DNA of 64,000 nt from Butyrivibrio sp. LC3010 (GTDB lineage Bacteria > Bacillota > Clostridia > Lachnospirales > Lachnospiraceae), in assembly GCF_000424385.1 (NCBI RefSeq), contig NZ_AUJU01000001.1, positions 186,001 to 250,000 on the forward strand, written 5' to 3'. The first letter of the stretch is position 1. The number at the start of each line of letters is the position of its first letter. Made by a program: the position numbers and the translations under genes. Shown here in pieces: positions 1 through 8,489 of this stretch. The notes beneath the pieces are model-generated. The model did no database searches, was not told where the DNA came from, and worked only from the letters and a program-made list of their open reading frames with translations.

Positions 1-70
1 CAATCAAATTAGTTTGGGTTACGAAAATAATTAGTTTGAATTTCGGATATTTAAATCAAGAATAATTGTC

Positions 71-105
71 GAACTGCCGCATCATTTTGGTGCGGCAGTT
101 TTTAT
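71..105 (+). terminator. Rho-independent terminator of a gene left of the window
   Basis: A 10-bp perfect stem (AACTGCCGCA pairing with TGCGGCAGTT) with a 9-nt loop is followed by a short T run. It presumably ends transcription of a gene whose coding region lies before base 1. Bases 1-60 also hold two copies of AATTAGTTTG 22 bp apart (7-16 and 29-38); no gene is seen there. Confidence 0.8.
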
Positions 106-213
106 AATATGTGCTTGAAAATGGGGCTGGATTGCAATAAAATGTGCGCAATGAGATTAAGTGAGCCGTATTACCGCAAGCGGTACATTTTGGAATATTA
201 GTGAGGTAAGGCA

Positions 214-1188
214 ATGAGAATAGTAGCAGCAGAAATAGACAGTGTAGGAAATGATATAGACTACAGCGGCCTTCAAACGCTGGGAGATGTAACTTTTTAT
301 GAGGACAAGATAACAGAAGAAAATGCAAAAACACGCCTTGAAGGGGTTGAGGTGCTGTGTATAAATAAGTCAAAGATCACACAGGCAATTTTGGATGATG
401 CGGATGATTTAAAACTTATTTGCGAGTTTGCAACAGGTTTTGACAATGTCGATTTGAAGGCATGTACAGCAAGAGAAATCAAGGTGGCAAATGTAGCGGG
501 ATATTCTACATCTTCAGTGGCGCAGCACACGTTTGCACTTCTTTTTTATCTTATGGAATCACTTAAAGACTACGATGAATTTGTGAAAAGTGGCGAATAT
601 GCAGCGCAGGATCATTTTAGCAAGGTTGATATCCCTTTTCATGAGCTTGAAGGTGTTACCTGGGGAATTATAGGAATGGGCAACATCGGAAGAAAAGTCG
701 CACATATCGCTGAAGCTTTTGGTGCAAAAGTAATCTTTTGTCCTGCGTCAGGAAGATCAACTCACAATTCAGATGATGAGTCATTTGAGATGGTGACATT
801 TGATGAACTATTAAGAAGAAGCGATGTTCTGTCACTGCATTGTCCTTTGTCTGATAAAACCAGAAATCTGATAGACAAAGATGCTCTTGTAAAAATGAAG
901 AAAACTGCAATTCTTATCAATGTGGCAAGGGGGCCTGTGGTAAATGAAGAGGATTTAACGAATGCTCTGATAAATGGAGAAATTGCCGCAGCAGGGCTTG
1001 ATGTGCTAAGTGTAGAGCCCATGAGAAAGGATAATCCGCTGTTAAAAATCCAGGATAGCAGTAAGCTTCTTATTACGCCGCATATGGCATGGGCTAGTGT
1101 TGAAGCCAGAACACGATGTGTAGACGAAGTAAAGAAAAACATTCTTGCATATGAAAGAGGCGAGAATAGAAATATTGTGAATCTTTGA
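214..1188 (+). CDS. D-isomer-specific 2-hydroxyacid dehydrogenase, NAD-binding
   Basis: 324 aa, the normal length for this family, which interconverts 2-oxo acids and D-2-hydroxy acids with NAD(P)H (hydroxypyruvate reductase, D-lactate dehydrogenase, phosphoglycerate dehydrogenase types). Seen directly: the Rossmann motif GMGNIG near residue 155, NVARGPVV with the substrate-binding Arg near 238, a catalytic Glu in SVEP near 267 and the catalytic His in TPHMAW near 290. GAGGTAAGG lies just before the ATG. A small palindrome, TACCGCAAGCGGTA, sits at 172-185 in the leader. It converges on the XRE gene with a 7-bp gap. Substrate cannot be told from sequence; hydroxypyruvate or another short 2-keto acid is likely. 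Confidence 0.9.
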   Translation: MRIVAAEIDSVGNDIDYSGLQTLGDVTFYEDKITEENAKTRLEGVEVLCINKSKITQAILDDADDLKLICEFATGFDNVDLKACTAREIKVANVAGYSTSSVAQHTFALLFYLMESLKDYDEFVKSGEYAAQDHFSKVDIPFHELEGVTWGIIGMGNIGRKVAHIAEAFGAKVIFCPASGRSTHNSDDESFEMVTFDELLRRSDVLSLHCPLSDKTRNLIDKDALVKMKKTAILINVARGPVVNEEDLTNALINGEIAAAGLDVLSVEPMRKDNPLLKIQDSSKLLITPHMAWASVEARTRCVDEVKKNILAYERGENRNIVNL

Positions 1189-1195
1189 TCAGATG

Positions 1196-1516
1196 CTACT
1201 CATGAATGAAGGCATCAATAACTTTCATGAGTGCTTCTTTTTGATAATCTGTAAGCAGTAAATATTTGGAGTTCAGATCAGCAAGTTCCGCGTCGGTTTT
1301 CCCATTATCTAACTGGTCGGCATCACTGAAAAACTCAGAAAGGGTTATTCCGAATGCATTACAGATGGATTCGAGCTTATCTATGCTGGGATATCTATTC
1401 TTGTTGTACCAGGTCACGATGGTTGATTGAGGTACGTCTGCAAGTTTGGCCAGCTTGTAAACGGATAAACGGCGTGCCTGTCTAAGTTCTGAGATACGTC
1501 CTAAAGCGTCAAACAA
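1196..1516 (-). CDS. XRE-family helix-turn-helix regulator
   Basis: 106 aa, cytoplasmic DNA-binding protein. An HTH_3/XRE domain occupies roughly residues 8-65 (ARRLSVYKLAKLADVPQ then STIVTWYNKNRYPS), followed by a short helical tail. The start is a TTG codon: a GGAGG lies 9 nt upstream at 1526-1530 and no ATG fits. It is transcribed away from a repeat-rich spacer that may contain its operator. Convergent with the dehydrogenase gene. Regulatory target unknown; such single-domain XRE proteins often repress their own promoter. Confidence 0.85.
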   Translation of the reverse strand: MFDALGRISELRQARRLSVYKLAKLADVPQSTIVTWYNKNRYPSIDKLESICNAFGITLSEFFSDADQLDNGKTDAELADLNSKYLLLTDYQKEALMKVIDAFIHE

Positions 1517-1534
1517 TTATGATTGCCTCCATAT

Positions 1535-1800
1535 GCAAAAGCTAATTGAGTGTAATTATAAGCACAAAATGCAAAATGTGCAAAATTTAATTGAGTGTTA
1601 TCGTAGCCAAAATATGCAATGTGCGTAAAATTTGTTGAACGAAATTGTAGGCTCAATACACACGTATGCAAAATAAATTGATTGTAACTGCAAGCACAAT
1701 ATGTAACGAGTGCAAAACTAATATGACTGTGATTGCAAGTACAATATGCATCGTATGTATAATATTTTAATGCGCATATGTGATAGGTAATAATATTCAC
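1535..1800. repeat. Degenerate tandem repeat, unit about 44-45 bp, 5-6 copies
   Basis: Units begin with GCAAAA or GTAAAA/GTATAA at about 1535, 1580, 1625, 1668, 1712 and 1757, giving spacings of 45, 45, 43, 44 and 45 bp. Shared words inside units include AATTGAGTGTAAT, GCAAGCACAATATG and similar. A 45-bp unit is 15 codons, so the minus strand happens to stay open and gives a periodic pseudo-protein, which I do not call as a gene. It lies immediately upstream of the XRE gene. Function unknown; possible binding array or simple slippage product. Confidence 0.75.
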
Positions 1801-1924
1801 ATACAATACGATGATATGCATATGCGATATATGCGATTAATGTAGGCGTGAGCTTTATGCTCCGCCTTTTTGTATTAAGAAACTACTCAATTTAAATATA
1901 AATTTGCACAAGAGCACCTGACTA

Positions 1925-2126
1925 ATTGGAGCAGGAATTCCATTTTACGAATCTACCGATTGTTAATTGCAGATAAATTCCGTTGTGCTATTTCACCGAC
2001 TGTTAATTGCAGAGGAAATTCCGTTACGCTGTTTCACCGACTGTTAATTGAAAATGATATTCTGTTGTACTGATCCACTGATTGTTAATGGGTGCGTAAA
2101 TCCCGTTGCACTAATCCACCGATAGG
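1925..2126. repeat. Degenerate tandem repeat, unit about 41 bp, 4-5 copies
   Basis: The word TGTTAAT preceded by CACCGA or similar recurs at 1961, 2001, 2042 and 2083 (periods 40, 41, 41), with TTCCGTTGTGCT or related sequence in each unit and a partial copy ending CACCGATAGG near 2126. Upstream, GGAATTCCATTTTACGAATC (from about 1934) looks like a further partial copy. It is unlike the 45-bp family to its left, so the XRE/Uma2 spacer holds two separate arrays. No coding potential is seen in 1830-2238 otherwise. Confidence 0.75.
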
Positions 2127-2238
2127 CAAGGTTAGTCGTGTGTGCTAATTGATAGATGAAAAAACTATTTACAAACAGACATCAATGAATATAATAATAT
2201 ATTAAATGATATTAAATGATATTTTTCAAGGAGAAAAA

Positions 2239-2814
2239 ATGCCTGTCGTAAATTCATATTCCATACTTGATTTTTATGCGCTTCCGGAGGAGATTCATGT
2301 GGAACTTATCAATGGCAGATACTATGAGATGCCGGTTCTTGGGGCGATGCATCAGGATTTGGCTTCATATTTTCATATACTTATTGGAGAATTCATAAGC
2401 GAGCTGGGAATAGATTGCAAAATATATGAAGGCTCTGTAAATGTAATGATATTGCAGGATGACTATAATATGTTTCAGCCGGATCTGATGATAGTTACGG
2501 ATAAGAGCATCCTTGGTAAACGTGAGGTATATGGTGCTCCTGATTTTGTTTTGGAGATAATCTCAGATGAGATGAGGAGAGCTGCGATAGATGAAAAGGT
2601 GGAATGCTATGAGAGGGCAGGTGTGAAAAAGCTTCTGATAGTAGATATTAAGAATAGAAGTTTGACGGTATACGATCATGATGGGAATTCATACAACTGT
2701 GAGCAATACGGCTTTGTAGGGAATATGGATATGAATTTACTTGGTGGACAAGTAGTGATGGATCTTGAAAAGATCGGCTGTATCGCAGATGAGTACGGGA
2801 AATTCATTGACTGA
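2239..2814 (+). CDS. Uma2/DUF820 family protein (putative PD-(D/E)XK nuclease fold)
   Basis: 191 aa from the ATG at 2239, chosen because AAGGAG lies 5-6 nt upstream; an upstream in-frame ATG at 2206 has no such site. The Uma2 family (Pfam PF05685) adopts a restriction-endonuclease-like fold. Seen: VELINGRYYEMP near the N-terminus, the FQPDLMIV core, then APDFVLEIIS followed by DEKVECYERAGVKKLLIVD, matching the family's PDL, E-x-K-like and GV-x-x-x-IVD pattern. These genes are abundant in cyanobacteria and scattered in Firmicutes; biological role not established. It stands alone between repeat-rich spacers. Confidence 0.8.
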   Translation: MPVVNSYSILDFYALPEEIHVELINGRYYEMPVLGAMHQDLASYFHILIGEFISELGIDCKIYEGSVNVMILQDDYNMFQPDLMIVTDKSILGKREVYGAPDFVLEIISDEMRRAAIDEKVECYERAGVKKLLIVDIKNRSLTVYDHDGNSYNCEQYGFVGNMDMNLLGGQVVMDLEKIGCIADEYGKFID

Positions 2815-2874
2815 ACATGTTCGTTGATAAGTGATGATGTAGATAAATGAATAGGATTCGAGGCCTAATTTTTT

Positions 2875-2930
2875 GATGAAATTGAAAGAAATGGTATTAA
2901 ATGGATGAAATTGAAAGAAATGGTAATTAA
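2875..2930. repeat. Direct duplication, 29-bp period
   Basis: GATGAAATTGAAAGAAATGG occurs at 2875 and again at 2904, followed by TATTAAATG or TAATTAATT. Two nearly perfect copies in the spacer between the Uma2 gene and the pyrophosphorylase gene. Apart from this and the element at 2978-3060, bases 2815-3198 show no gene. Confidence 0.7.
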
Positions 2931-2977
2931 TTTGAACCTATTCACATATTGTATTGGGATAAAATCAATTAGTGGGA

Positions 2978-3060
2978 TAGGAATTGATTACTGTTAGCAC
3001 AGGTTATTTAGGCGGTTACGGTATCCGTATTAGACCGGATTTACTAATATATAAACTGTC
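2978..3060 (+). repeat. Dispersed leader repeat family 2, copy A (see 8387-8470)
   Basis: The stretch from about 2981 matches 8390-8470 over about 70 bp, including the identical core GGTATCCGTAT preceded by GGCGGTTACG or GGCGCTTATG. In this copy an ATCCG...CGGAT pair can form a hairpin. Read as codons it gives a peptide similar to the one at 8387 but the ATG is lost (TAG at 2978-2980). It lies about 140 bp upstream of the pyrophosphorylase gene, so it may be a promoter-proximal or leader RNA element. Confidence 0.55.
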
Positions 3061-3198
3061 GTTTTTAGCAGTGAATAGAATGAAATAAATGAGAAGTATA
3101 AAGAAAATGGCTCCTCAGATTGTTTTTATAAGTTTTGTGATATATCATATAATAGGTTTCGATAAGAAATACAGGTAAATTAGTGAAGGAGAATCGCT

Positions 3199-4425
3199 AT
3201 GACATTAGAAGAAGCAAAAAGCAAATTAGAGAAAAACGGACAGATGCATGTCCTCAAATATTATGATGAGCTTTCAGATGCTGAGAAGGCTGCGCTTTTA
3301 CAGCAGATTGATGAGACAGATTTTGAAGTACTTAAGAATGCAAAAAATCTTGGACATGGTTCCGAGAGAGGAAAATTCGAACCTCTTGCATGTATGCAGC
3401 TTTCAGAGATCGAGAAGAGAAAAGAAGAGTTCAACCAGATCGGTACAGATGCAATCAAGGCTGGTAAGGTAGCAGCTTGTCTGTTGGCCGGAGGTATGGG
3501 TACAAGACTTGGTTCAGATGATCCTAAGGGTATGTACAACATCGGATTGACCAAGGAAGTGTTCATTTTCCAGAGAATTATTGAGAACCTTCTTGATGTG
3601 GTTAATGCAACAGGTTCATGGATTCATCTGTTCATCATGACAAGTGAGAAGAATCATGAGAAGACTGTAAACTTCCTTACAGAGAAGAACTTTTTCGGAT
3701 ATAAGGCAGATAAGGTGACATTCTTCAAACAGGACATGGCTCCTGCTTCAGATTATGAAGGAAAGGTATACATGGAGGAAAAGGGCCGTATCTCTACATC
3801 TCCTAACGGAAATGCAGGCTGGTTTTCATCTATGATCAAAGCAGGTCTTGATAAGACTCTTCATGAAGAAGGAATAGAGTGGGTTAACATTTTTGCTGTT
3901 GATAATGTGCTTCAGAGAATCTGCGATCCTTGCTTTGTTGGTGCTACTATCGAGCAGAAGGCTGAGGTAGGTGCAAAGGTTGTTAAGAAGAACGCTCCTG
4001 ATGAAGGTGTAGGTGTTATGTGTCTTGAGGATGGCAAGCCGTCTATCGTAGAGTACTATGAACTCACACAGGAGATGATGGATGCTAAGGATGCAGCCGG
4101 AGAGCCTGCATATAACTATGGTGTAATCCTGAATTACCTCTTCAACGTACCGGCTCTTGAGCGTATAGCTAAGAATGAGCTTCCTCTTCACGTTGTTGAG
4201 AAGAAGATTCCTCACATCGATGAAAACGGGGAACTTGTAAAGCCTGAGACTCCTAACGGATGCAAATTTGAGCAGCTTGTTCTTGATATGATTCATGAAC
4301 TTGACAGCTGTGTTCCTTATGAGGTTGTTCGTGAGTATGAATTTGCGCCTATTAAGAATAAGACAGGTAAGGATTCTGTAGAATCAGCAAGAGAACTTTG
4401 CAAGAAGAATGGTATAGAGCTGTAA
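3199..4425 (+). CDS. UDPGP-family nucleotidyltransferase (UDP-sugar / UDP-GlcNAc pyrophosphorylase type)
   Basis: 408 aa. The family (PF01704) makes UDP-sugars from UTP and a sugar 1-phosphate. Seen: the nucleotide-binding loop LLAGGMGTRLGSDDPKGMYN near residues 93-112, closer to the eukaryotic AGX/UAP type than to bacterial GalU or GlmU, then FNVPALERIAKNELPLHVVEKK in the C-terminal half. GAAGGAGAATCGCT precedes the ATG. galE follows 47 bp downstream, supporting a role in supplying UDP-glucose, UDP-galactose or UDP-hexosamine for polysaccharides. Exact sugar specificity cannot be read from the sequence. Confidence 0.85.
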   Translation: MTLEEAKSKLEKNGQMHVLKYYDELSDAEKAALLQQIDETDFEVLKNAKNLGHGSERGKFEPLACMQLSEIEKRKEEFNQIGTDAIKAGKVAACLLAGGMGTRLGSDDPKGMYNIGLTKEVFIFQRIIENLLDVVNATGSWIHLFIMTSEKNHEKTVNFLTEKNFFGYKADKVTFFKQDMAPASDYEGKVYMEEKGRISTSPNGNAGWFSSMIKAGLDKTLHEEGIEWVNIFAVDNVLQRICDPCFVGATIEQKAEVGAKVVKKNAPDEGVGVMCLEDGKPSIVEYYELTQEMMDAKDAAGEPAYNYGVILNYLFNVPALERIAKNELPLHVVEKKIPHIDENGELVKPETPNGCKFEQLVLDMIHELDSCVPYEVVREYEFAPIKNKTGKDSVESARELCKKNGIEL

Positions 4426-4472
4426 TTTTGATATCTTGAAATCTTATGAATATAGTAGACAGGGAGGAAAAA

Positions 4473-5489
4473 ATGGCAATTTTAGTTACAGGTGGAGCAG
4501 GCTATATTGGAAGCCATACAGTTGTAGAACTTCAGAACGCAGGCTATGACGTAGTTGTTATGGATAACCTTGCCAATGCAAGTGAAAAAGTTTTGGGACG
4601 TGTTGAAGCAATAACCGGTAAGAAGGTTCCTTTTTACAAGACAGATATCCGTGACAGAGCAGGTCTTGAGGAGATTTTCAATAAAGAGAAAATCGATTCT
4701 GTTATACATTTTGCAGGACTTAAGGCAGTAGGTGAATCCGTACAGAAGCCTTGGGAGTACTATGAGAACAATATTGGCGGAACATTAACTCTTGTGGACG
4801 TGATGAGACAGCATGGCTGCAAAAACATAATTTTCTCATCATCAGCTACAGTATATGGCAATCCTGCATTTATACCGATCACAGAGGAATGCCCCAAGGG
4901 TCAGTGTACAAATCCTTATGGATGGACAAAGTCAATGCTTGAGCAGGTGCTGTCAGATATGCAGCATGCTGATCCTGAATGGAACGTAGTGCTTTTGAGA
5001 TATTTCAATCCTATCGGAGCTCATAAGAGCGGAACAATAGGAGAGAATCCTAATGGTATTCCGAACAATCTGATGCCTTATATTACACAGGTTGCTGTTG
5101 GAAGACTTCCCAAGCTTAATGTATTTGGAAATGATTATGATACACCCGATGGTACAGGCGTACGTGATTACATCCATGTTGTTGATCTGGCTGTTGGACA
5201 CGTTAAGGCTCTTAAGAAGCTTGAACCCGGAAGTGGTCTGTCCATCTACAACCTTGGAACCGGTGTTGGCTACAGTGTTCTTGACATTGTTAAGAATTTC
5301 GAAGAAGCTAACGGAGTTAAGATTCCTTATGAGATCCAGCCCAGACGTGCAGGGGATATAGCTACATGCTATTCAAATGCAGATAAGGCTGAGAAGGAAC
5401 TTGGATGGAAAGCTCAGAACGGAATTCGTGAGATGTGTGAAGATTCCTGGAGATGGCAGAGTCAGAATCCTAACGGCTACGAGGACTAA
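4473..5489 (+). CDS. galE: UDP-glucose 4-epimerase
   Basis: 338 aa from the ATG at 4473, preceded by AGGGAGG; an in-frame ATG at 4446 lacks a site. Cytoplasmic extended short-chain dehydrogenase that interconverts UDP-glucose and UDP-galactose with bound NAD. Seen: GGAGYIGSH at the N-terminus, the SSSATVYG segment carrying the active-site Ser, and the catalytic YGWTK (YxxxK) near residue 149, then the typical [14 protein letters not shown] block. Length is standard. Likely co-transcribed with the upstream pyrophosphorylase, together giving UDP-Gal. A short hairpin AGCC-ACAA-GGCT with TTTTC at about 5494-5512 may be a weak terminator. Confidence 0.95.
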   Translation: MAILVTGGAGYIGSHTVVELQNAGYDVVVMDNLANASEKVLGRVEAITGKKVPFYKTDIRDRAGLEEIFNKEKIDSVIHFAGLKAVGESVQKPWEYYENNIGGTLTLVDVMRQHGCKNIIFSSSATVYGNPAFIPITEECPKGQCTNPYGWTKSMLEQVLSDMQHADPEWNVVLLRYFNPIGAHKSGTIGENPNGIPNNLMPYITQVAVGRLPKLNVFGNDYDTPDGTGVRDYIHVVDLAVGHVKALKKLEPGSGLSIYNLGTGVGYSVLDIVKNFEEANGVKIPYEIQPRRAGDIATCYSNADKAEKELGWKAQNGIREMCEDSWRWQSQNPNGYED

Positions 5490-5565
5490 GGATAGAGCCA
5501 CAAGGCTTTTCATATATAATTTCTTGTTATTGTTCATACAGCTTTGCGCACTTGCTGCTCAGAGA

Positions 5566-5675
5566 GTGAGAATGTTTGAAGCTTTGAATATTGGATTTGC
5601 CCCATTGCCGAAGGCAACTGGAATTGGCAAATCCAGTTGCTTTGAGCATATTAAGGTGTGAACAGTAATAATTGC
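5566..5675 (+). repeat. Dispersed structured repeat family 1, copy A
   Basis: About 110 bp, close to nine tenths identical by eye to 8184-8292. The core is a nested inverted repeat: GGATTTGCC at 5593 pairs with GGCAAATCC at 5625, enclosing TTGCC-GAA-GGCAA. Conserved flanks include GTGAGAATGTT before and AAGGTGTGAACAGTAA after. It lies between galE and the 92-aa gene. Conservation of both arms argues for a structured RNA or a repetitive extragenic element rather than a terminator (no T run). Confidence 0.75.
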
Positions 5676-5685
5676 TTGAGGTATT

Positions 5686-5964
5686 ATGTTTAAATTATGG
5701 GTACGACTCGTAAATGATAATCATCTTCTGAAGGATACGGTGATTGAGGATAACTCAATGGATACCAGGACGCATAAAGTTATGAATGCGTTGGAGAAGG
5801 CTTGTTATGACCTTGATCTGAGCAAGCCTATATGGCTGAAATCCACAGTACATGATTTTCAGCTTCATAATAAATGCAGATTTACCAAGGATGCATTTAT
5901 TGAAGATATTCCATTCGAATATATGGAAATTCAGGTCATAGAGGAAGATGATTTTTATTATTGA
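5686..5964 (+). CDS. Small conserved hypothetical protein
   Basis: 92 aa, acidic C-terminus (EEDDFYY). No signal peptide or membrane segment. It resembles small conserved Clostridia proteins of unknown role that share an N-terminal FKLW pattern, a central DTRTHKV motif and a DLSKPIWL motif; that likeness is from memory and unverified. GCTTGAGGTATT before the ATG gives a moderate ribosome binding site. It is preceded by repeat family 1 and may be expressed on its own. Function unknown. Confidence 0.7.
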   Translation: MFKLWVRLVNDNHLLKDTVIEDNSMDTRTHKVMNALEKACYDLDLSKPIWLKSTVHDFQLHNKCRFTKDAFIEDIPFEYMEIQVIEEDDFYY

Positions 5965-6227
5965 ATATGATGAAACAAATGATCAGAAAATGAAATAAAT
6001 TGTCAATTTTTTGTGTCTTTAAAATCATTAGGAAAAATAACATAAACGTGATTTGCTAGATATTTCCCCGCTTTTTTGAGCATGAATTAAAGTTCAATTA
6101 AGATGAGGGAAATATTTTTTTGATACTTTTATCACAATTTCGTCACAATCACTTCCTATACTGAGAACATAGAAAACGAAATGAAAGAAATTATTTATCA
6201 AAATTTATCAAAGAAAAGAGGTAATGG

Positions 6228-8129
6228 ATGATGTTTGATAATGAAAATAATGAACAGAATAAAGCAGAACTGGGGGAAAGACAGGAGACCAATGTTAATC
6301 CCGGAAGTACCTATGGCTCAGGTAGTAATTCAACAAGTGGTAGTGCAGAAAATGTAAACTCAAATTCTTACGGCAGCGGAAATCAGGGTAGTACCTACGG
6401 AAGTCAGAATAATACTTACGGAAACGGCTCTCAGAATAATACCTACGGAAATGGTCAGGGTTATACATATGGTTCAGGCAATCAGAATGGATCATATGGC
6501 AGCAACCAGAATAACAGCTACGGAACAGGCAATTATAATCAGAACAGCAATACAGGAAGTTACGGTAATTATTCTCAAAACCGTAATACAAACGGTAATT
6601 ACAACTATAATAATCAGGGGACATATGGTAATTACCAGTACACATACAATCAACCCGGTATGAATGGAGGAAATGGACCTGTTAAAAGAAATACAGGTAA
6701 GAAAGTAGCAGCAGTTATTGCAGCAGCACTTGTTCTTAGTTTAGGTCTTGGTGCAGGATATTACAGCATGACAAGAATTACTCAGATGCCGGCATTGACA
6801 GATTCTCAGGATCAGGCTAGCGCAGCTGATAAGAATAAAGCTGCAGACGATAATTCAGTAAACAATGAATCAGGCAGCCAGGCTGATGCAGGATTAGATA
6901 GCACAACAGATATCATCGCTGATAACAATGCTGATTCCGGAATCGCACAGACTGAAACTGTTGAGAATAGTAAGACTGTTGTAACCGATGTTACAGAGGT
7001 TGTTGCAAAAGCAATGCCTGCCATGGTTTCAATCAACAATAATTACACACAGTCCGCATCATATTTTGGACAGACCTATAGCAAGGAGCTCACTGCATCA
7101 GGTTCAGGTATCATTGTTGGAACAAATGACAACGAGCTTTTAGTTGCAACTAACTATCATGTAATAGAAGGTGCTGATTCTCTTGAGGTATTCTTTGTAG
7201 ATGAGAAAACTGCTAAGGCAGAGGTTAAGGGAACAGATTCAAATATGGACCTTGCAGTTATAGCTGTACAGCTTTCAGATCTTAGCGAGGAAACAAAGAA
7301 TGCAATTGCTATAGCTACACTTGGTGATTCAGATTCACTTATCCTTGGTGAACCCGCTATAGCCATTGGTAATGCACTTGGATATGGCCAGTCAGTTACA
7401 ACAGGAGTTATCAGTGCTGTTAATCGTATGATCGATCTGGACAACAGTAAGCAGGGAACATTCATTCAGACTAATGCAGCTATTAACCCCGGTAACTCAG
7501 GTGGTGCACTTCTTAACATCAGAGGTGAAGTAATTGGTATCAACTCTAATAAGATTGGTGGCGAAGCTATAGAGGGTATGGGATATGCTATCCCGATTTC
7601 AACAGCAAAGCCTATCATCGAGCAGCTTATGACTGAAAAGACACGTTCTAAGCTTGCTGAGGATCAGAGAGGTTATCTTGGAATATCCGGTGTTGGCGTA
7701 ACTTCAGATGTATCACAGATGTATGGTCTTCCTCTTGGTGTATATGTAGCATCAGTTGCTGATGGAAGCGGCGCTAAGAATGCAGGCATTCAGGAAAGCG
7801 ATATTATTACAAAGTTTGACGGAAAAGAAATTTCATCTATGGAAGATCTTCAGAACAAGCTTGCTTATTATGAAGCAGGTGAAACAGTTACAGTAACTGT
7901 TAAGAGACAGTCCACAGATGGATATCAGGATCAGGATATTCAGGTTACATTGGGTACAAAGCCCACAGTTCAGTCTGACAGCAATACTGAAGGCGAAAAG
8001 TATCAGGGCGGATCAAATCCCGATGCTAAGCCTGAAGAAGGTCAGGATGGTCAGGATGGTCAGCAGGGCGGCTATGAGATCAATCCATTTGAGAATCCTT
8101 TCGGTTTTGGATTTAACTTTGGTAACTAA
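6228..8129 (+). CDS. HtrA/DegP-like membrane-anchored serine protease with PDZ domain
   Basis: 633 aa. Residues 1-155 are low complexity, built of Gly, Asn, Ser, Gln and Tyr (repeats such as YGNGSQNN). A transmembrane helix follows (about 158-180, KKVAAVIAAALVLSLGLGAG), so the low-complexity part is predicted cytoplasmic and the protease extracellular. The trypsin-like domain shows His in NYHVIEG (about 311), Asp in SNMDLAV (about 341) and Ser in NPGNSGGAL (about 424). One PDZ domain spans about 481-558, then a Gly/Gln/Asp-rich tail. Role: quality control or processing of exported proteins. AAGAGG precedes ATGATG; either Met is possible. The terminator at 8145-8180 ends the transcript. Confidence 0.92.
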   Translation: MMFDNENNEQNKAELGERQETNVNPGSTYGSGSNSTSGSAENVNSNSYGSGNQGSTYGSQNNTYGNGSQNNTYGNGQGYTYGSGNQNGSYGSNQNNSYGTGNYNQNSNTGSYGNYSQNRNTNGNYNYNNQGTYGNYQYTYNQPGMNGGNGPVKRNTGKKVAAVIAAALVLSLGLGAGYYSMTRITQMPALTDSQDQASAADKNKAADDNSVNNESGSQADAGLDSTTDIIADNNADSGIAQTETVENSKTVVTDVTEVVAKAMPAMVSINNNYTQSASYFGQTYSKELTASGSGIIVGTNDNELLVATNYHVIEGADSLEVFFVDEKTAKAEVKGTDSNMDLAVIAVQLSDLSEETKNAIAIATLGDSDSLILGEPAIAIGNALGYGQSVTTGVISAVNRMIDLDNSKQGTFIQTNAAINPGNSGGALLNIRGEVIGINSNKIGGEAIEGMGYAIPISTAKPIIEQLMTEKTRSKLAEDQRGYLGISGVGVTSDVSQMYGLPLGVYVASVADGSGAKNAGIQESDIITKFDGKEISSMEDLQNKLAYYEAGETVTVTVKRQSTDGYQDQDIQVTLGTKPTVQSDSNTEGEKYQGGSNPDAKPEEGQDGQDGQQGGYEINPFENPFGFGFNFGN

Positions 8130-8144
8130 TTCAAGGAACTATTT

Positions 8145-8180
8145 AAATGCCATTGGGAGAGTTTCCCAGTGGCATTTTTT
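8145..8180 (+). terminator. Rho-independent terminator of the HtrA-like gene
   Basis: AAATGCCATTGGGA pairs with TTCCCAGTGGCATTT around a short loop and is followed by a run of seven T. Confidence 0.9.
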
Positions 8181-8183
8181 TAT

Positions 8184-8292
8184 GTGAGAATGTTCTACGT
8201 CTTGAATATAGGATTTGCCCCTTTGCCGAAGGCAACTGGAATGGGCAAATCCAGTTGCTGTGAGCACCGTAAGGTGTGAACAGTAACACTGC
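8184..8292 (+). repeat. Dispersed structured repeat family 1, copy B
   Basis: Second copy of the element at 5566-5675. The outer arms are GGATTTGCCC (8211) and GGGCAAATCC (8243); the inner hairpin TTGCC-GAA-GGCAA is identical in both copies. In this copy both arms carry an extra matched G:C next to the conserved stem compared with copy A, which fits base pairing. It begins a few bases after the htrA terminator, in the region upstream of clpX. Confidence 0.75.
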
Positions 8293-8386
8293 AGGAGAAT
8301 TAGCAAGCAAAATCCTTTCCAGTTAGCTTGATGAAAAACTTTACCGCGCATATAATTAAAATGTGTGTCAAATAACTACAGACAAT

Positions 8387-8452
8387 ATGGAGCTGAATAC
8401 CGTTAGTGCAAGTACTTTGGGCGCTTATGGTATCCGTATCCGAACGGACTAA
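8387..8452 (+). CDS. Possible 21-codon leader peptide inside dispersed repeat family 2, copy B
   Basis: ATG at 8387 opens a 21-codon frame ending TAA at 8452, whose C-terminal half reads GAYGIRIRTD. The related copy at 2981 would read GGYGIRIRPD; several differences between the two copies fall in third codon positions. No convincing ribosome binding site is seen before the ATG. An alternative is a structured leader RNA: TCCG-AA-CGGA and flanking ATCCG/CGGAT pairs are present. It ends 37 bp before clpX. Small-ORF status is speculative. Confidence 0.3.
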   Translation: MELNTVSASTLGAYGIRIRTD

Positions 8453-8489
8453 GTCGGATATAAGCTGGCATTTATATAGGAGAAATAAT

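Noticed and set aside
1501..1821. 106-codon minus-strand open frame with a Cys/Tyr/His-rich periodic translation
   Set aside because: Its periodicity is a result of the 45-bp tandem repeat (15 codons), it has no ribosome binding site and overlaps the XRE gene start region.
1535..2126. CRISPR array
   Set aside because: Units are degenerate along their whole length with no constant-repeat/variable-spacer pattern and no cas genes are present in the window.
3826..4296. 156-codon minus-strand frame inside the pyrophosphorylase gene
   Set aside because: Antisense shadow of a strongly codon-biased gene, no ribosome binding site, no recognisable protein.
6295..6645. Minus-strand frame rich in Tyr, Cys and Asn opposite the HtrA N-terminus
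   Set aside because: Mirror of the low-complexity coding sequence; no start signals and the plus-strand gene is certain.
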